Below are positions 1 through 8,717 of a stretch of DNA of 64,000 nucleotides, piece after piece. Below the pieces are notes generated by a model. The model did not search any database, had not been told where the DNA came from, and worked only from the letters and a program-made list of their open reading frames with translations. Within the stretch, counting starts at the first letter, position 1. Each line of letters starts with the position of its first letter. This stretch comes from Chlamydiia bacterium (GTDB taxonomy: Bacteria; Chlamydiota; Chlamydiia; Chlamydiales; GCA-2402025): the NCBI GenBank assembly GCA_030427725.1, contig JAUICV010000001.1, forward strand, positions 496,001 to 560,000, written 5' to 3'. The position numbers and the translations under genes were made by a program.

Positions 1-237
1 TTGATTCTTATATGAAAATAGAAAAATACCGATACATATTTTCGTAGAAATTTCAGGATGTTTTTCAGAGTTTAAAACTTAAAGAAGATATAAGCTAAAT
101 TTTACTAAGTCCTTAAGTACTTTATGGACAGGTGTTAGGTCGATTAGAGATACAAGATATGATATACAGTTGTAAATAAAAGACGAATCATTCAAAAAAA
201 AGAAGCTGTCATAAATCGAAAATTTTCAGGAAACTAT

Positions 238-3033
238 ATGAAATTTCTTATAGTTGGACTTTGTTTATGTTCTTTAGTGAATATGGAATTAGTTGCGTCA
301 AGCCTAGAACCTAGGAGAACGAACGACGAAAGAGAGTGGAATAGGAAGGGTTCCGGACGGTGGGGAAACAGAAACAATTGGAAGCCGACAGCAGTTCCTA
401 GAACGAATGGAACAGCTATTTTTGGGGATAAAATAAAAAAAGATACTACAATATATGCTACTGGTTGGCAGCGAGTTTATTTTATTCATTTTGATAGTTC
501 TCATAGCTATACTCTTAACAATGGAGATTTTCTTAGTGGTCCAGAGGTGTACTTAACCGCAACAAACAAGGCTGACCATACGATCAACTCCACCATGCGT
601 GTTAATCGAAGTCCGCTTACTAGGCTTGGTTTTTTTATAGATAAAGAGTCACAGGGAAGCTTATATCTTAGAGGGAGGCTTTTAGATGATCTTAATGTAG
701 CAGGTGTGGGTGTTAGATTGTATAACTATTCACCAAATCAAATTATTTATGTATCTGGCCATAATTCATATCGTTACAGAACTTATATTAAAGGTCGTAT
801 TCGAGTAGGAAGGAATTCAGCATTTGGAATGGATCGCCCTATTAGAAAAAGATTTCATCGTTACCGCTCTGTAAATTTAGATGGTGATAGTTCGCTTGAG
901 TTAGATAACGGCATAGCTATCCCAAATATAATTAACACGAATGGGAATGTTTTAACGTTATCTAGAGACTTAGGAGCAGCTGCTGTAGATGGGAATATAC
1001 AAGGCGATGGAAGTGTAGTTAAAACAGGTGTGGGGGGATTATATTTACGCGGAAATAATACTTATTCTGGAGGGACAACAATTTCATCTGGAGCAATATA
1101 TATGACACACGCAAATTCCCTGGGGAAAGGTGACGTAGCTATGTTAAATGGAACGACCTTATTCGTGCCAGATAAAGTCACTTTTAGAAATGTATTATAT
1201 CTAACAGGTGGATTGTCTACTTTAGAAACATCATCTGGCTCAGCATCTGTACTTCGTGACATAAAAGGTTCAGGATCTTTCAGAAAAGGAGGATCTGGTG
1301 AATTATTTTTGAAAGGTAAAAAGACGTACAGCGGTTCTACAGTTATTTTTAACGGAACTTTAAAGCCTGAAGTACCAGATGCTATCTCAAATAGCTCAGG
1401 AGTTGTGCTACAAAATAGAGCTAATGCCATATTTGATTTAAATGGTTTTGATCAAATAATCCTTGGGCTTTCTGGAGGAGGAGGTCGAGGTGGAGAAGTG
1501 GCCATTGGGTCAAAAACTCTAACTCTAAATCCTATCAACGATCAAACCTTTTCAGGAAAGTTAAGTGGAAATGGAGTCTTTTTAAAAAGAGGATCTGGAA
1601 ATTTAACTCTAGCTGGTAAGAATCCTTTTTCAGGAAAGACTGTTGTAGACAATGGAACTTTAACTATAAATGGAGAACTTGACTCATCAGTTAAAGTTTC
1701 TCCATCAGGCATTTTAAAAGGAAATGGAAAGATTAATAATTCTGTAACATGTCTGGGAACCTTAAGCCCAGGTAATAGTGTTGGAATCTTCTCTATTAAC
1801 GGAGATTATACCCAAGCTGCAGGATCAACATTATTAGCTGAGATAAACTCCATTACGTCAGATAAACTAAACGTAAAGAATGATGTTTTTATAAAAAACA
1901 AGACGAATGTAAAGTTAAGAGTTGAAAAAGGGTGGCTTAATTCAGATAAGACTTATACGCTCATTGAAAGTAATTCAGGGACTGTCAATGGAAAATATTC
2001 TAAGTTAATTGTTCCTTATTACCTTTCTTCGGGAGAACTTGCATACTCTGATAAACTAGTTGAATTTTTGTACAAAAAAAAGGAGAAGGCATTTGAAACG
2101 GTTTATGATGTGTACACTACTACTGAAGACAAGCCTGTTTCTCCAGATGACAAGTATAATTATTCAGAGGAAGGAAAGGTTTTAGATAAAATTCATGATG
2201 AAGAGATAGCTGAATTTGAAGATTTTTTTGTAAATTTAGAAAATCTAACGACTTCAGAGCTTCTTGAGGCTATGGAGCAATTAACTCCAGCGCAGCTTGA
2301 AGCTCAAACAATAGCTCAACAAAATGCGTTTTTTGCTCTTCAAAGAGGGTTAGAAAACAGATTTAACGGATTTGTTGAAGAGATGAATTTTAGCCCATGT
2401 GACAAAGAATCCTATGGGCTTAATTTTTGGGGAAATTTTACAAATACTTGGCAGAGACAAAAAGAATTATCTACTAATAGTTTTCTAATTGGGCATGACA
2501 ATAATACGGTGATGGGCTTAGTTGGTACGGATAAAAATGTAAGAGATTGGATTTATTTAGGTGCTTTTATTGGCGGGTCTTTAGCTAGAACATATTGGAA
2601 TCACTCTCAAGGAAAAGGGGATGTATCAAGTTTTTACTTTGGAGGGTACTCTTCATTACTTTGGAAAGAAGGTTCTTTAAATTTCTCATGTATCGGGGGC
2701 TGGAACAGCTATTTTGCTGAAAGGAACATTAAATATACGAATGTAGACCTAACAGCAAAAAATAATCATAAAGGGACCCAAGTTCTTTGTCATATAGACG
2801 GTGGGTATAATCTCAACCTGAATCATATTATTTTTAGGCCATTCAATAGCTCTGATATTCTTTTGCAAAGAGAGGATGGATTTATAGAAAAAGAATCTGG
2901 TGTACTAGGGTTGCAAGTTGGAAAAAGAGATCCAAAGGTTTTTAGAAATGAGCTTGGTTTTAAAACCATGTGCAGTTTCTCGCTAACACGGGGCTCAAAA
3001 TGTTTAGGAAATTTAAATTTAAGTTGGGTTTGA
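238..3033 (+). CDS. Autotransporter with PATR repeats, barrel cut by in-frame TGA
   Basis: Secreted/outer-membrane autotransporter, probably an adhesin-like surface protein. The start has AGGA six bases upstream and is followed by an N-terminal signal peptide. The passenger holds three copies of the autotransporter-associated repeat (G-G-L-x-L-x-G-x-N-T-Y-S-G-x-T-x-I-x-x-G) near residues 260, 347 and 445. An acidic linker (about residues 610-710) leads to a beta-barrel domain starting near residue 730. The frame stops at TGA 3031-3033 inside the barrel, but it continues in frame for 75 codons to a typical terminal Phe (see 3034-3258). As read, the 931-residue product lacks its last strands and may not insert properly. 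It could be a recent pseudogene, a sequencing error, or a read-through product. The family call is firm; the adhesin role is inferred. Confidence 0.85.
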   Translation: MKFLIVGLCLCSLVNMELVASSLEPRRTNDEREWNRKGSGRWGNRNNWKPTAVPRTNGTAIFGDKIKKDTTIYATGWQRVYFIHFDSSHSYTLNNGDFLSGPEVYLTATNKADHTINSTMRVNRSPLTRLGFFIDKESQGSLYLRGRLLDDLNVAGVGVRLYNYSPNQIIYVSGHNSYRYRTYIKGRIRVGRNSAFGMDRPIRKRFHRYRSVNLDGDSSLELDNGIAIPNIINTNGNVLTLSRDLGAAAVDGNIQGDGSVVKTGVGGLYLRGNNTYSGGTTISSGAIYMTHANSLGKGDVAMLNGTTLFVPDKVTFRNVLYLTGGLSTLETSSGSASVLRDIKGSGSFRKGGSGELFLKGKKTYSGSTVIFNGTLKPEVPDAISNSSGVVLQNRANAIFDLNGFDQIILGLSGGGGRGGEVAIGSKTLTLNPINDQTFSGKLSGNGVFLKRGSGNLTLAGKNPFSGKTVVDNGTLTINGELDSSVKVSPSGILKGNGKINNSVTCLGTLSPGNSVGIFSINGDYTQAAGSTLLAEINSITSDKLNVKNDVFIKNKTNVKLRVEKGWLNSDKTYTLIESNSGTVNGKYSKLIVPYYLSSGELAYSDKLVEFLYKKKEKAFETVYDVYTTTEDKPVSPDDKYNYSEEGKVLDKIHDEEIAEFEDFFVNLENLTTSELLEAMEQLTPAQLEAQTIAQQNAFFALQRGLENRFNGFVEEMNFSPCDKESYGLNFWGNFTNTWQRQKELSTNSFLIGHDNNTVMGLVGTDKNVRDWIYLGAFIGGSLARTYWNHSQGKGDVSSFYFGGYSSLLWKEGSLNFSCIGGWNSYFAERNIKYTNVDLTAKNNHKGTQVLCHIDGGYNLNLNHIIFRPFNSSDILLQREDGFIEKESGVLGLQVGKRDPKVFRNELGFKTMCSFSLTRGSKCLGNLNLSWV

Positions 3034-3258
3034 GAACAGAGATTTGATGGGGGACTATTTGTATCAAATTTCGCTCCAGTAGATAAGAAGTTTAAAACGA
3101 AAGGGTATTATCCAAGCAGAAATTTATTCTCACCAGGAATCACTTTGTCGATCGCTTCAAAATGTAGTAAAAAAATCTTAGAAGGTTTTTTTAAGGCAGA
3201 GCTTGGAAATGGATATAGTAACTACCAAGCTGGGTTTGAAGGACAGTATAGTTTTTGA
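3034..3258 (+). pseudogene. In-frame 3' remainder of the autotransporter barrel
   Basis: Directly after the TGA at 3031-3033 the same reading frame stays open for 75 codons and ends with residues G-Q-Y-S-F and TGA at 3256-3258. A final Phe preceded by alternating residues is the usual C-terminal signature of outer-membrane barrels. The G-x-L-x-L-x-x-S and L-G-N-G-Y-S-N-Y-Q-A-G sections match how autotransporter domains normally end. The segment has no start codon with a ribosome site of its own, so it is the missing tail of the upstream gene rather than a separate gene. Confidence 0.8.
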
Positions 3259-3364
3259 TTGAAAAACTTTGAAGTCTTCTATAGTGAATAGGTAAAGAAT
3301 CGTGACATAAATCTATTTGTTGATATAGCATTCCGCAAAATGTAATCTTTATTAAGAGGTGTTT

Positions 3365-3673
3365 ATGAGTGCAATTGATAGATCTGTATGTAAGGAAGAC
3401 CGTTCAGACTATGTTAGACGTCCAAATCCCGATCAAGCTCTAGCTAAATTGACTGCAATAATGATAAGCCTTATTTTAACAGCTCCAGCGTCTGAAGTGG
3501 AAAAAAGCTGTGAATACATTTTAAATAAAAAGCAAATCAAATTAGAACCCCAAAATAAACAAACAAAAAAAGTTGCAAAAGTTTCTGAGCGGAGATTTCC
3601 AAATACTAGAGTTAAGAATCAGATAAGTTCTAAAGTGCATCAACCTATGGCTCGAGCTAATAACAAAAAGTAA
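3365..3673 (+). CDS. Small basic hypothetical protein
   Basis: I do not recognise this 102-residue product. The start at ATG 3365 is preferred over GTG 3359 because GAGG at 3356-3359 sits five bases upstream. One hydrophobic stretch lies near residues 30-45; the C-terminal half is Lys/Arg-rich and likely disordered. It is the first of three small same-strand genes between the autotransporter and rodZ, spaced closely enough to be one transcript. No convincing domain is visible, so no function is proposed. Confidence 0.5.
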   Translation: MSAIDRSVCKEDRSDYVRRPNPDQALAKLTAIMISLILTAPASEVEKSCEYILNKKQIKLEPQNKQTKKVAKVSERRFPNTRVKNQISSKVHQPMARANNKK

Positions 3674-3699
3674 AAAATAAGAGGTCTCGACCAGCGCTT

Positions 3700-4023
3700 A
3701 TGAGAGTAGGATCAACGACAAAATCATTTAGACATTTTACGCGTCCGGGTTGTTTAGAAGCTAAACCAATCCCGTTTGTAAAAGTAACTATTCCAAATAG
3801 TAAAACTGATGTGTCAGTTGAAGAGTTGAGAGTTAAGTTAAAATCTAAATTGCTTGAATTGCAAAGTGCAAGAACTAGCGCAATTAGTAATTTCAGCAAG
3901 CACTTTCCGTCTAAACACTTAAAGCATACAAGGCCTGTTATAAATCAAAAAAAAGTTGTGTGCCTAAATAATTGCGGGTTTAGGCTTAAGGGGTTGAACG
4001 GCGTAATAAAACAACCAAAATAA
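3700..4023 (+). CDS. Small basic hypothetical protein
   Basis: Unrecognised 107-residue protein, strongly basic, with a central charged segment likely to be helical (about residues 38-60). The only Shine-Dalgarno-like sequence (AAGAGG near 3678) is about 15 bases from the ATG, so the start is uncertain. It lies 26 bases after the preceding small gene and 27 bases before the next, which suggests co-transcription. It could be a fast-evolving effector or a spurious frame; evidence is limited to length, spacing and strand. Confidence 0.4.
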   Translation: MRVGSTTKSFRHFTRPGCLEAKPIPFVKVTIPNSKTDVSVEELRVKLKSKLLELQSARTSAISNFSKHFPSKHLKHTRPVINQKKVVCLNNCGFRLKGLNGVIKQPK

Positions 4024-4050
4024 TGAAATAACGTATAAAGGACTTTTAAA

Positions 4051-4473
4051 GTGTCAAACTTATGTGGAGCTACACAACCTGCTAAACTTTTTGAGTATTT
4101 AGATCTAGAAGTTTTTAATATGGAAGAAGACTCTTATTTGAATTTATTGACACTTTTATTTCTTGCTAGAGTATCAGTTGATTCAGTGGAAACAAGTTTA
4201 AGATTAAGAAAGTTAAATCAACAAAATGCAAGTTCTGAAATCAGATTCGATAATGTTAATGAGCAAGCGTTAAAGTTAGCGGCGACCTCTAGCATCTCTT
4301 TAGAAGCTTCAAGCCTCGACAAAGGTAAATTCTTTATCTGTGATAATGAGACTACAATGAAAAAAAAAGTTTCCAGCATGAATAAAAACAGATATCTCTT
4401 TGACCAAAAGAAATGTAAGAACTCTTTTAAGTATCATACTAAAAGGGACAAACCAAATAGATGGAATCCTTAG
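4051..4473 (+). CDS. Small hypothetical protein, GTG start
   Basis: Unrecognised 140-residue protein. AAAGGA at 4037-4042 sits eight bases before GTG 4051, which supports this start. The N-terminal half is predicted helical (L-N-L-L-T-L-L-F-L-A-R around residue 30). The C-terminal third is Lys/Asn-rich with two Cys. Third member of the cluster of small genes after the interrupted autotransporter. No transmembrane segment or signal peptide is evident. Function unknown. Confidence 0.5.
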   Translation: MSNLCGATQPAKLFEYLDLEVFNMEEDSYLNLLTLLFLARVSVDSVETSLRLRKLNQQNASSEIRFDNVNEQALKLAATSSISLEASSLDKGKFFICDNETTMKKKVSSMNKNRYLFDQKKCKNSFKYHTKRDKPNRWNP

Positions 4474-4643
4474 TGGATTTTACGTTTATTTTTCTACTTC
4501 AATAGACATTTACAATTTTCGAAAGAAAGTAGATCACCTTTTAAAGGTAATTTGATTTTCATGAATTCGACATATTGCTTGGAAGATTTATTAAAATCGG
4601 ATAACCTAGGCCGAGGTAGCGTCATATATTTAGGTAAGATTTT

Positions 4644-5051
4644 ATGAGTGAGCAATTAGCAAAGTTAGGTGAGCTATTTAAAGCTAAGAGACAAGAGATG
4701 AGTTTATCTCTAAAGGAAGTTGAAAATGCAACGTCAATTCGATCTAATTATTTGGAAGCCATTGAAAATGGTAAATCTGATCATCACCTCTCTTCTGTAT
4801 ATGTTTCTGGATTTATTCGACAGTATGCAACTTTTCTAGGGTTAGATGTTGAAAAGATCGTCACTGATTTTCCAGATCTTTTTGAAACATCGAATTTAAA
4901 ACATGACTTTGCTTACGGCATAGGGACGCTTGAGATGAGAGGATCTATGGGTGGTGGAGTAAAGTGGTTACCGAACCTTGTTTGGGCTGGAGTGTCTGGG
5001 GGGTTACTAGTGTTAGCTTGGTATTTTTGTAAATACATGGGAATTTTGTAG
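4644..5051 (+). CDS. rodZ: RodZ-like helix-turn-helix membrane protein
   Basis: Cell-shape factor that links MreB to the envelope. Residues 8-75 form an HTH_25 domain of the RodZ kind (L-G-x-L-F-K-x-x-R followed by S-L-x-x-V-E and the S-x-Y-L-x-A-I-E helix). A single membrane helix lies at residues 112-128, and almost nothing follows it. The periplasmic domain found in longer RodZ proteins is absent. The 135-residue length matches the short RodZ of Chlamydiota, where RodZ and MreB organise division without FtsZ. It is free-standing, followed by a dyad at 5092-5121. Confidence 0.8.
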   Translation: MSEQLAKLGELFKAKRQEMSLSLKEVENATSIRSNYLEAIENGKSDHHLSSVYVSGFIRQYATFLGLDVEKIVTDFPDLFETSNLKHDFAYGIGTLEMRGSMGGGVKWLPNLVWAGVSGGLLVLAWYFCKYMGIL

Positions 5052-5091
5052 AATCTGGAGAAAGCCAAAGCTGATAAAAATACATGTTACC

Positions 5092-5121
5092 ATTCACAAA
5101 CTGTAAAATCTCTTTGTGAAT
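5092..5121. repeat. 9-bp perfect dyad between rodZ and the kinase gene
   Basis: ATTCACAAA (5092-5100) and TTTGTGAAT (5113-5121) are perfect inverted copies separated by 12 bases. There is no T-run after it, so an operator or a pause hairpin is as likely as a terminator. It lies about 65 bases before the pkn1 start. Confidence 0.35.
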
Positions 5122-5185
5122 AAAGCATCGATCTTTTATCACAAGAAAATTAACAATTAAGATGATTCATAATAGTTGAGTGTTT

Positions 5186-7252
5186 ATGGAGAAGAAAAGT
5201 TTTGGAGACTATACCATTTTAAAACAAATTGGTATGGGATGTCTAGGTCAGGTTTTTTTAGCAGAACATCGGTTTATAAAAAAACAATTCGCCATAAAAG
5301 TTCTACCAGTAGAGCTGTCCTCTGATAAGGCATTTATTGCTCGTTTTGAAAAAGAAATTGCTAATTTAGCAAATCTTGAGCATCCAAATATTGTAAGAGT
5401 TCATAACGTTTCATTTGCAGAAGGTTATTATTTTTTAGTGATGGATTGCATTGTTGATTCATATGGAGAAACAACCAATTTAGAGCAGTATTTAGCAACG
5501 CATCAATGTAAAATGCAAGAAAGTGAATACGTCAGTATACTATCTCAAGTAGCTGCCGCTCTTGATTTTGCTCATCAAAAAAAATCTGGGGATCAATTCT
5601 TTATACATAGGGGATTGAAGTTAAACAATATTCTGATAGGAAAAAAGGAATCGGGGTTTCATGTTTATCTAAGTGATTTTGGGCTTTCAAAGATTATTGG
5701 TGAAGGCCAACTCCTAACGAAGACAATGAAAATACTGTCAGATACTCTGTGTATTAGCTCTCAGGCTTTTTCAACTCTTAGCTCTCAAATCGAAACTGAA
5801 AAACTGTCAAAGATTCATAAATCATTTTTACAACACTACGAATTTTTAGCCCCTGAGCAAAAAGATATTTCTAATAATATTCCACTTTCTACTAGAGTGG
5901 ATACGTTTTCGTTTGGGATTTTAGCTTACTACCTATTAATGGGGCATTATCCTAAAGGTATCTTTGCAAAACCTTCTGAAAATCCAAAAAAATATCAACT
6001 TGAGTGGGATGAGTTAATTCAAAAATGTCTTCAAGAAAATCCCAACAATAGACCTTCATCACTATCTGAGATGATAGCTAAACTAAAAACTTCCGCATAC
6101 ACGACACCTCAAAAATCTCAACCTGTCTATTCAACTCAGCCTCACCATGAACCTTTAGCTCAAGGCTTCGTAAATCAGAGTCTTCCGGCAAATAATGACA
6201 CACTCAATACGAAGCGACCTTTTGAAGAGCCAAAGCATGAAGTTCACACTTCGTATACTCCAAGGCAAGAGGTGAACTATGAGAATACTTATCAGTCAAG
6301 TGAGCCTCAAGTGCAGCAAGTAGCCTCAGCAACATTAGAAAAACCTCTTCCATCTCATGAGTTCCAGAGATATGAGCAAAATATAAACTCTATGGAAGAA
6401 CCTAAACCTGTTTTGAACCCCAAAGAAATTACACGACCTGTTTACGAAGAAGATCCGGGAGCTGTCTTTAATTTGGAGACTACAGTTGCTCGGTATATCC
6501 CCCAAAAAAATGAAGTTCACGATATCGAGCCCATACAAACTGATATGGTTATTGTTCCAGGTGGTGAGTATTACAGAGGGACAGACGAAGGCGGTAGAGA
6601 CGAAAGACCTAGACATATGATCCGATTGAGCAGTTTTGCTCTAGATGTTCATCCGATCACAAACGAACAGTTTGTTCGTTTTTTGGATGCTATGGGTGGA
6701 GAAAAAGATGCTAATAATAATGATATTATAAGACTTAGAGAATCTAGAATCAAAAGGGCTACAGGAAAACTTAATATTGAATCTGGCTACTCAAAACATC
6801 CTGTTGTTGGCGTAACTTGGTATGGGGCCTTAGCATATGCTAAGTGGGTTGGCAAAAGATTACCAACTGAAGCTGAATGGGAAATAGCTGCAAGAAGTGG
6901 CCTTCCAGATATCATCTATCCAACTGGTAGTGATATTGAAAGAAACCAAGCAAATTTTTTCAGTGCTGATACAGTCAGTGTTATGAGCTATCCACCAAAT
7001 CAATTTGGTCTCTATGATATGGCAGGGAATGTTTATGAGTGGATTCAGGATTGGTATGATTACACATATTATGAAGCATCAGCTCAAGAACCAGATGACC
7101 CAAAAGGGCCTCATCAAGGAGTTTATAGAGTCTTGAGAGGTGGATGCTGGAAAAGCCTAAAAGAAGATCTTAGATGTACTAATCGACATAGAAATAATCC
7201 TGGGACTGTTAATAGGACCTATGGATTTAGATGTGCAGCTGATGTGAAATAA
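5186..7252 (+). CDS. pkn1: Pkn1-type Ser/Thr kinase with FGE-sulfatase domain
   Basis: Two-domain protein of about 688 residues with the chlamydial Pkn1 architecture. The N-terminal Hanks-type kinase has a G-loop G-M-G-C-L-G near residue 15, the Lys of F-A-I-K near 38, D-F-G at 164-166 and A-P-E further on. The catalytic loop reads H-R-G-L-K-L-N-N (141-148), so the usual catalytic Asp of HRD is Gly. A low-complexity Pro/Gln/Glu linker follows. From about residue 450 there is a formylglycine-generating-enzyme-like (FGE-sulfatase) domain with R-L-P-T-E-A-E-W-E, D-M-A-G-N-V-Y-E-W and L-R-G-G-C-W. The second half lacks the clear paired Cys of true FGE. ATG 5186 is chosen over GTG 5180. The stop overlaps the next start (TAATG). 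It may be a weak kinase or pseudokinase. Confidence 0.82.
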   Translation: MEKKSFGDYTILKQIGMGCLGQVFLAEHRFIKKQFAIKVLPVELSSDKAFIARFEKEIANLANLEHPNIVRVHNVSFAEGYYFLVMDCIVDSYGETTNLEQYLATHQCKMQESEYVSILSQVAAALDFAHQKKSGDQFFIHRGLKLNNILIGKKESGFHVYLSDFGLSKIIGEGQLLTKTMKILSDTLCISSQAFSTLSSQIETEKLSKIHKSFLQHYEFLAPEQKDISNNIPLSTRVDTFSFGILAYYLLMGHYPKGIFAKPSENPKKYQLEWDELIQKCLQENPNNRPSSLSEMIAKLKTSAYTTPQKSQPVYSTQPHHEPLAQGFVNQSLPANNDTLNTKRPFEEPKHEVHTSYTPRQEVNYENTYQSSEPQVQQVASATLEKPLPSHEFQRYEQNINSMEEPKPVLNPKEITRPVYEEDPGAVFNLETTVARYIPQKNEVHDIEPIQTDMVIVPGGEYYRGTDEGGRDERPRHMIRLSSFALDVHPITNEQFVRFLDAMGGEKDANNNDIIRLRESRIKRATGKLNIESGYSKHPVVGVTWYGALAYAKWVGKRLPTEAEWEIAARSGLPDIIYPTGSDIERNQANFFSADTVSVMSYPPNQFGLYDMAGNVYEWIQDWYDYTYYEASAQEPDDPKGPHQGVYRVLRGGCWKSLKEDLRCTNRHRNNPGTVNRTYGFRCAADVK

Positions 7253-7713
7253 TGGTTAAAGTTGTTTTTGTCTGCTTTGCAAACACATGTCGCTCCGTTG
7301 CTTTGCAAACAGTGTTTTCAGAGCTTATAAAAAATGAAGGGCTCGAAAATACTGCTGATGTCATTAGCAGAGGCTTGTCTAAAGATATCAGGGGTGATCC
7401 CATAGATGGGAATATGAAGGAATTTCTTTCGCAAAGAGGATATGAATCTACACACACTTCTAAAACACTTACCATAGAAGACCTTATATCGTCTGATTAT
7501 ATTATTGTTGTTTCAAAAGACTTAAAGGTTTTTTTGAAAGGAATGTTAGTCAGTGAAAATGACAAGAAAAAAATCCATCTAGCTACTGATTTTTCTAGTA
7601 ATTTGTCTGGGCAGTGCATAAAAGATCCCTATGCGAGTGGATTTGATCAGTGCATTGATATGGTGGAAGAGTGCGCAAAAGGGCTTTTAAACGTCATCAA
7701 AGAAAAACTTTAA
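7252..7713 (+). CDS. Low-molecular-weight protein tyrosine phosphatase-like
   Basis: Cytoplasmic phosphatase of the LMW-PTP family. The N-terminal P-loop V-C-F-A-N-T-C-R-S (residues 7-15) fits C-x5-R-S, with nucleophile Cys8. The C-terminal D-P-Y (about residues 126-128) supplies the usual general-acid Asp. At 153 residues the length is typical. Its ATG shares bases with the stop of pkn1 (TAATG), so translation is probably coupled to the kinase. Its target could be the neighbouring kinase or its substrates, or it could act as a protein-arginine phosphatase; the sequence does not decide this. Confidence 0.8.
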   Translation: MVKVVFVCFANTCRSVALQTVFSELIKNEGLENTADVISRGLSKDIRGDPIDGNMKEFLSQRGYESTHTSKTLTIEDLISSDYIIVVSKDLKVFLKGMLVSENDKKKIHLATDFSSNLSGQCIKDPYASGFDQCIDMVEECAKGLLNVIKEKL

Positions 7714-7717
7714 TCCT

Positions 7718-7742
7718 GTTTCAAAAAGGGTGTTTTTGAGAC
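7718..7742. repeat. Hairpin between phosphatase gene and ispH
   Basis: GTTTCAAAAA (7718-7727) pairs with TTTTTGAGAC (7733-7742), with one G-T wobble and loop GGGTG. It lies just after the phosphatase stop. No T-run follows, so it is either a weak terminator or an mRNA 3'-end structure. Confidence 0.35.
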
Positions 7743-7775
7743 CATTGTCTATAAATATACAAAATAGATTCCAAT

Positions 7776-8717
7776 ATGAAGCTATATCTATCTAAGCCAA
7801 GAGGCTTTTGCGCAGGTGTTGTCAGGGCTATCAAGATAGTTGAAGAGGCATTAACAATTTGGGGCGCTCCTATCTATGTTAAGCACGAGATTGTTCACAA
7901 CAGACATGTCGTTTCCAGGCTAGAAAAACTCGGTGCAATTTTTATAGAAAATTTGTCTGATGTTCCAGAAGGGGCTAAGCTTATTTATTCTGCCCATGGG
8001 GTTTCACCTGAGGTTAGAGATCAAGCAAAAAAAAGATCCTTATTTGAAATTGATGCCACATGCTCATTAGTAACTCGGGTGCACTCAGCTTCGATTAGAT
8101 ATGCCAAAAAGGGATATCAAATCATCTTGATTGGTCATAAGAACCATGTAGAAGTTATTGGAACAGCTGGTGAAGCGCCAGAGGTAACGACGATTGTTGA
8201 GTCGATAGAAGATGTTGATAATCTAAATTTTTCAAAAGATCAAAAGCTTTTTTATACAACACAAACAACACTTAGTTTAGATGACGTTCATTTGATAACT
8301 AAAGCTTTAAAAGAAAAGTATCCTCAAATAGAAACTCTTCCAAGTTCATCTATCTGTTATGCAACAACAAATAGACAATTAGCTTTAAAGGCTTTAACGC
8401 AGAGCGTAGATCTTGTTTTAGTTGTGGGAGATCCTAAAAGCTCAAACTCAAATAGGTTAAGAGAAGTTGCAGAAAACAATAATATTGCAGCTTTTTTAGT
8501 GAATAGTCCTGAAGAAATTAATCCAACTTGGTTAGGTAATGTATCTGCAATTGGATTAACAGCTGGTGCATCAACACCCGAAGATGTTGTGCAAAGCTGC
8601 ATTGATTACTTAGTCTCACTTGGGGTGACCTCGGTACAGGAGGCAGAGTTTATAGAAGAGGATGTTTATTTTGAGCTGCCAAAAGAAATCTTAGAAGCGA
8701 AAGCATTAGTTAAATAG
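7776..8717 (+). CDS. ispH: 4-hydroxy-3-methylbut-2-enyl diphosphate reductase
   Basis: Last enzyme of the MEP isoprenoid pathway (LytB/IspH), reducing HMBPP to IPP and DMAPP in the cytosol with a [4Fe-4S] cluster. The three cluster Cys lie in G-F-C-A-G-V (residue 12), A-T-C-S-L-V (near 97) and S-S-I-C-Y-A-T-T-N-R (near 193). Substrate-binding His residues appear in V-H-N-R-H, Y-S-A-H-G-V and V-H-S. The N-terminal L-S-K-P-R-G-F-C-A-G-V is diagnostic and 313 residues is the normal length. Its 3' end overlaps convergent oppF by 12 bases. Very sure. Confidence 0.95.
   Translation: MKLYLSKPRGFCAGVVRAIKIVEEALTIWGAPIYVKHEIVHNRHVVSRLEKLGAIFIENLSDVPEGAKLIYSAHGVSPEVRDQAKKRSLFEIDATCSLVTRVHSASIRYAKKGYQIILIGHKNHVEVIGTAGEAPEVTTIVESIEDVDNLNFSKDQKLFYTTQTTLSLDDVHLITKALKEKYPQIETLPSSSICYATTNRQLALKALTQSVDLVLVVGDPKSSNSNRLREVAENNNIAAFLVNSPEEINPTWLGNVSAIGLTAGASTPEDVVQSCIDYLVSLGVTSVQEAEFIEEDVYFELPKEILEAKALVK

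Noticed and set aside
3031..3033. TGA read as Trp or another sense codon genome-wide
   Set aside because: Other genes here end naturally at TGA (for example 24898-24900 and 36816-36818) at the expected family length, so TGA is a normal stop.
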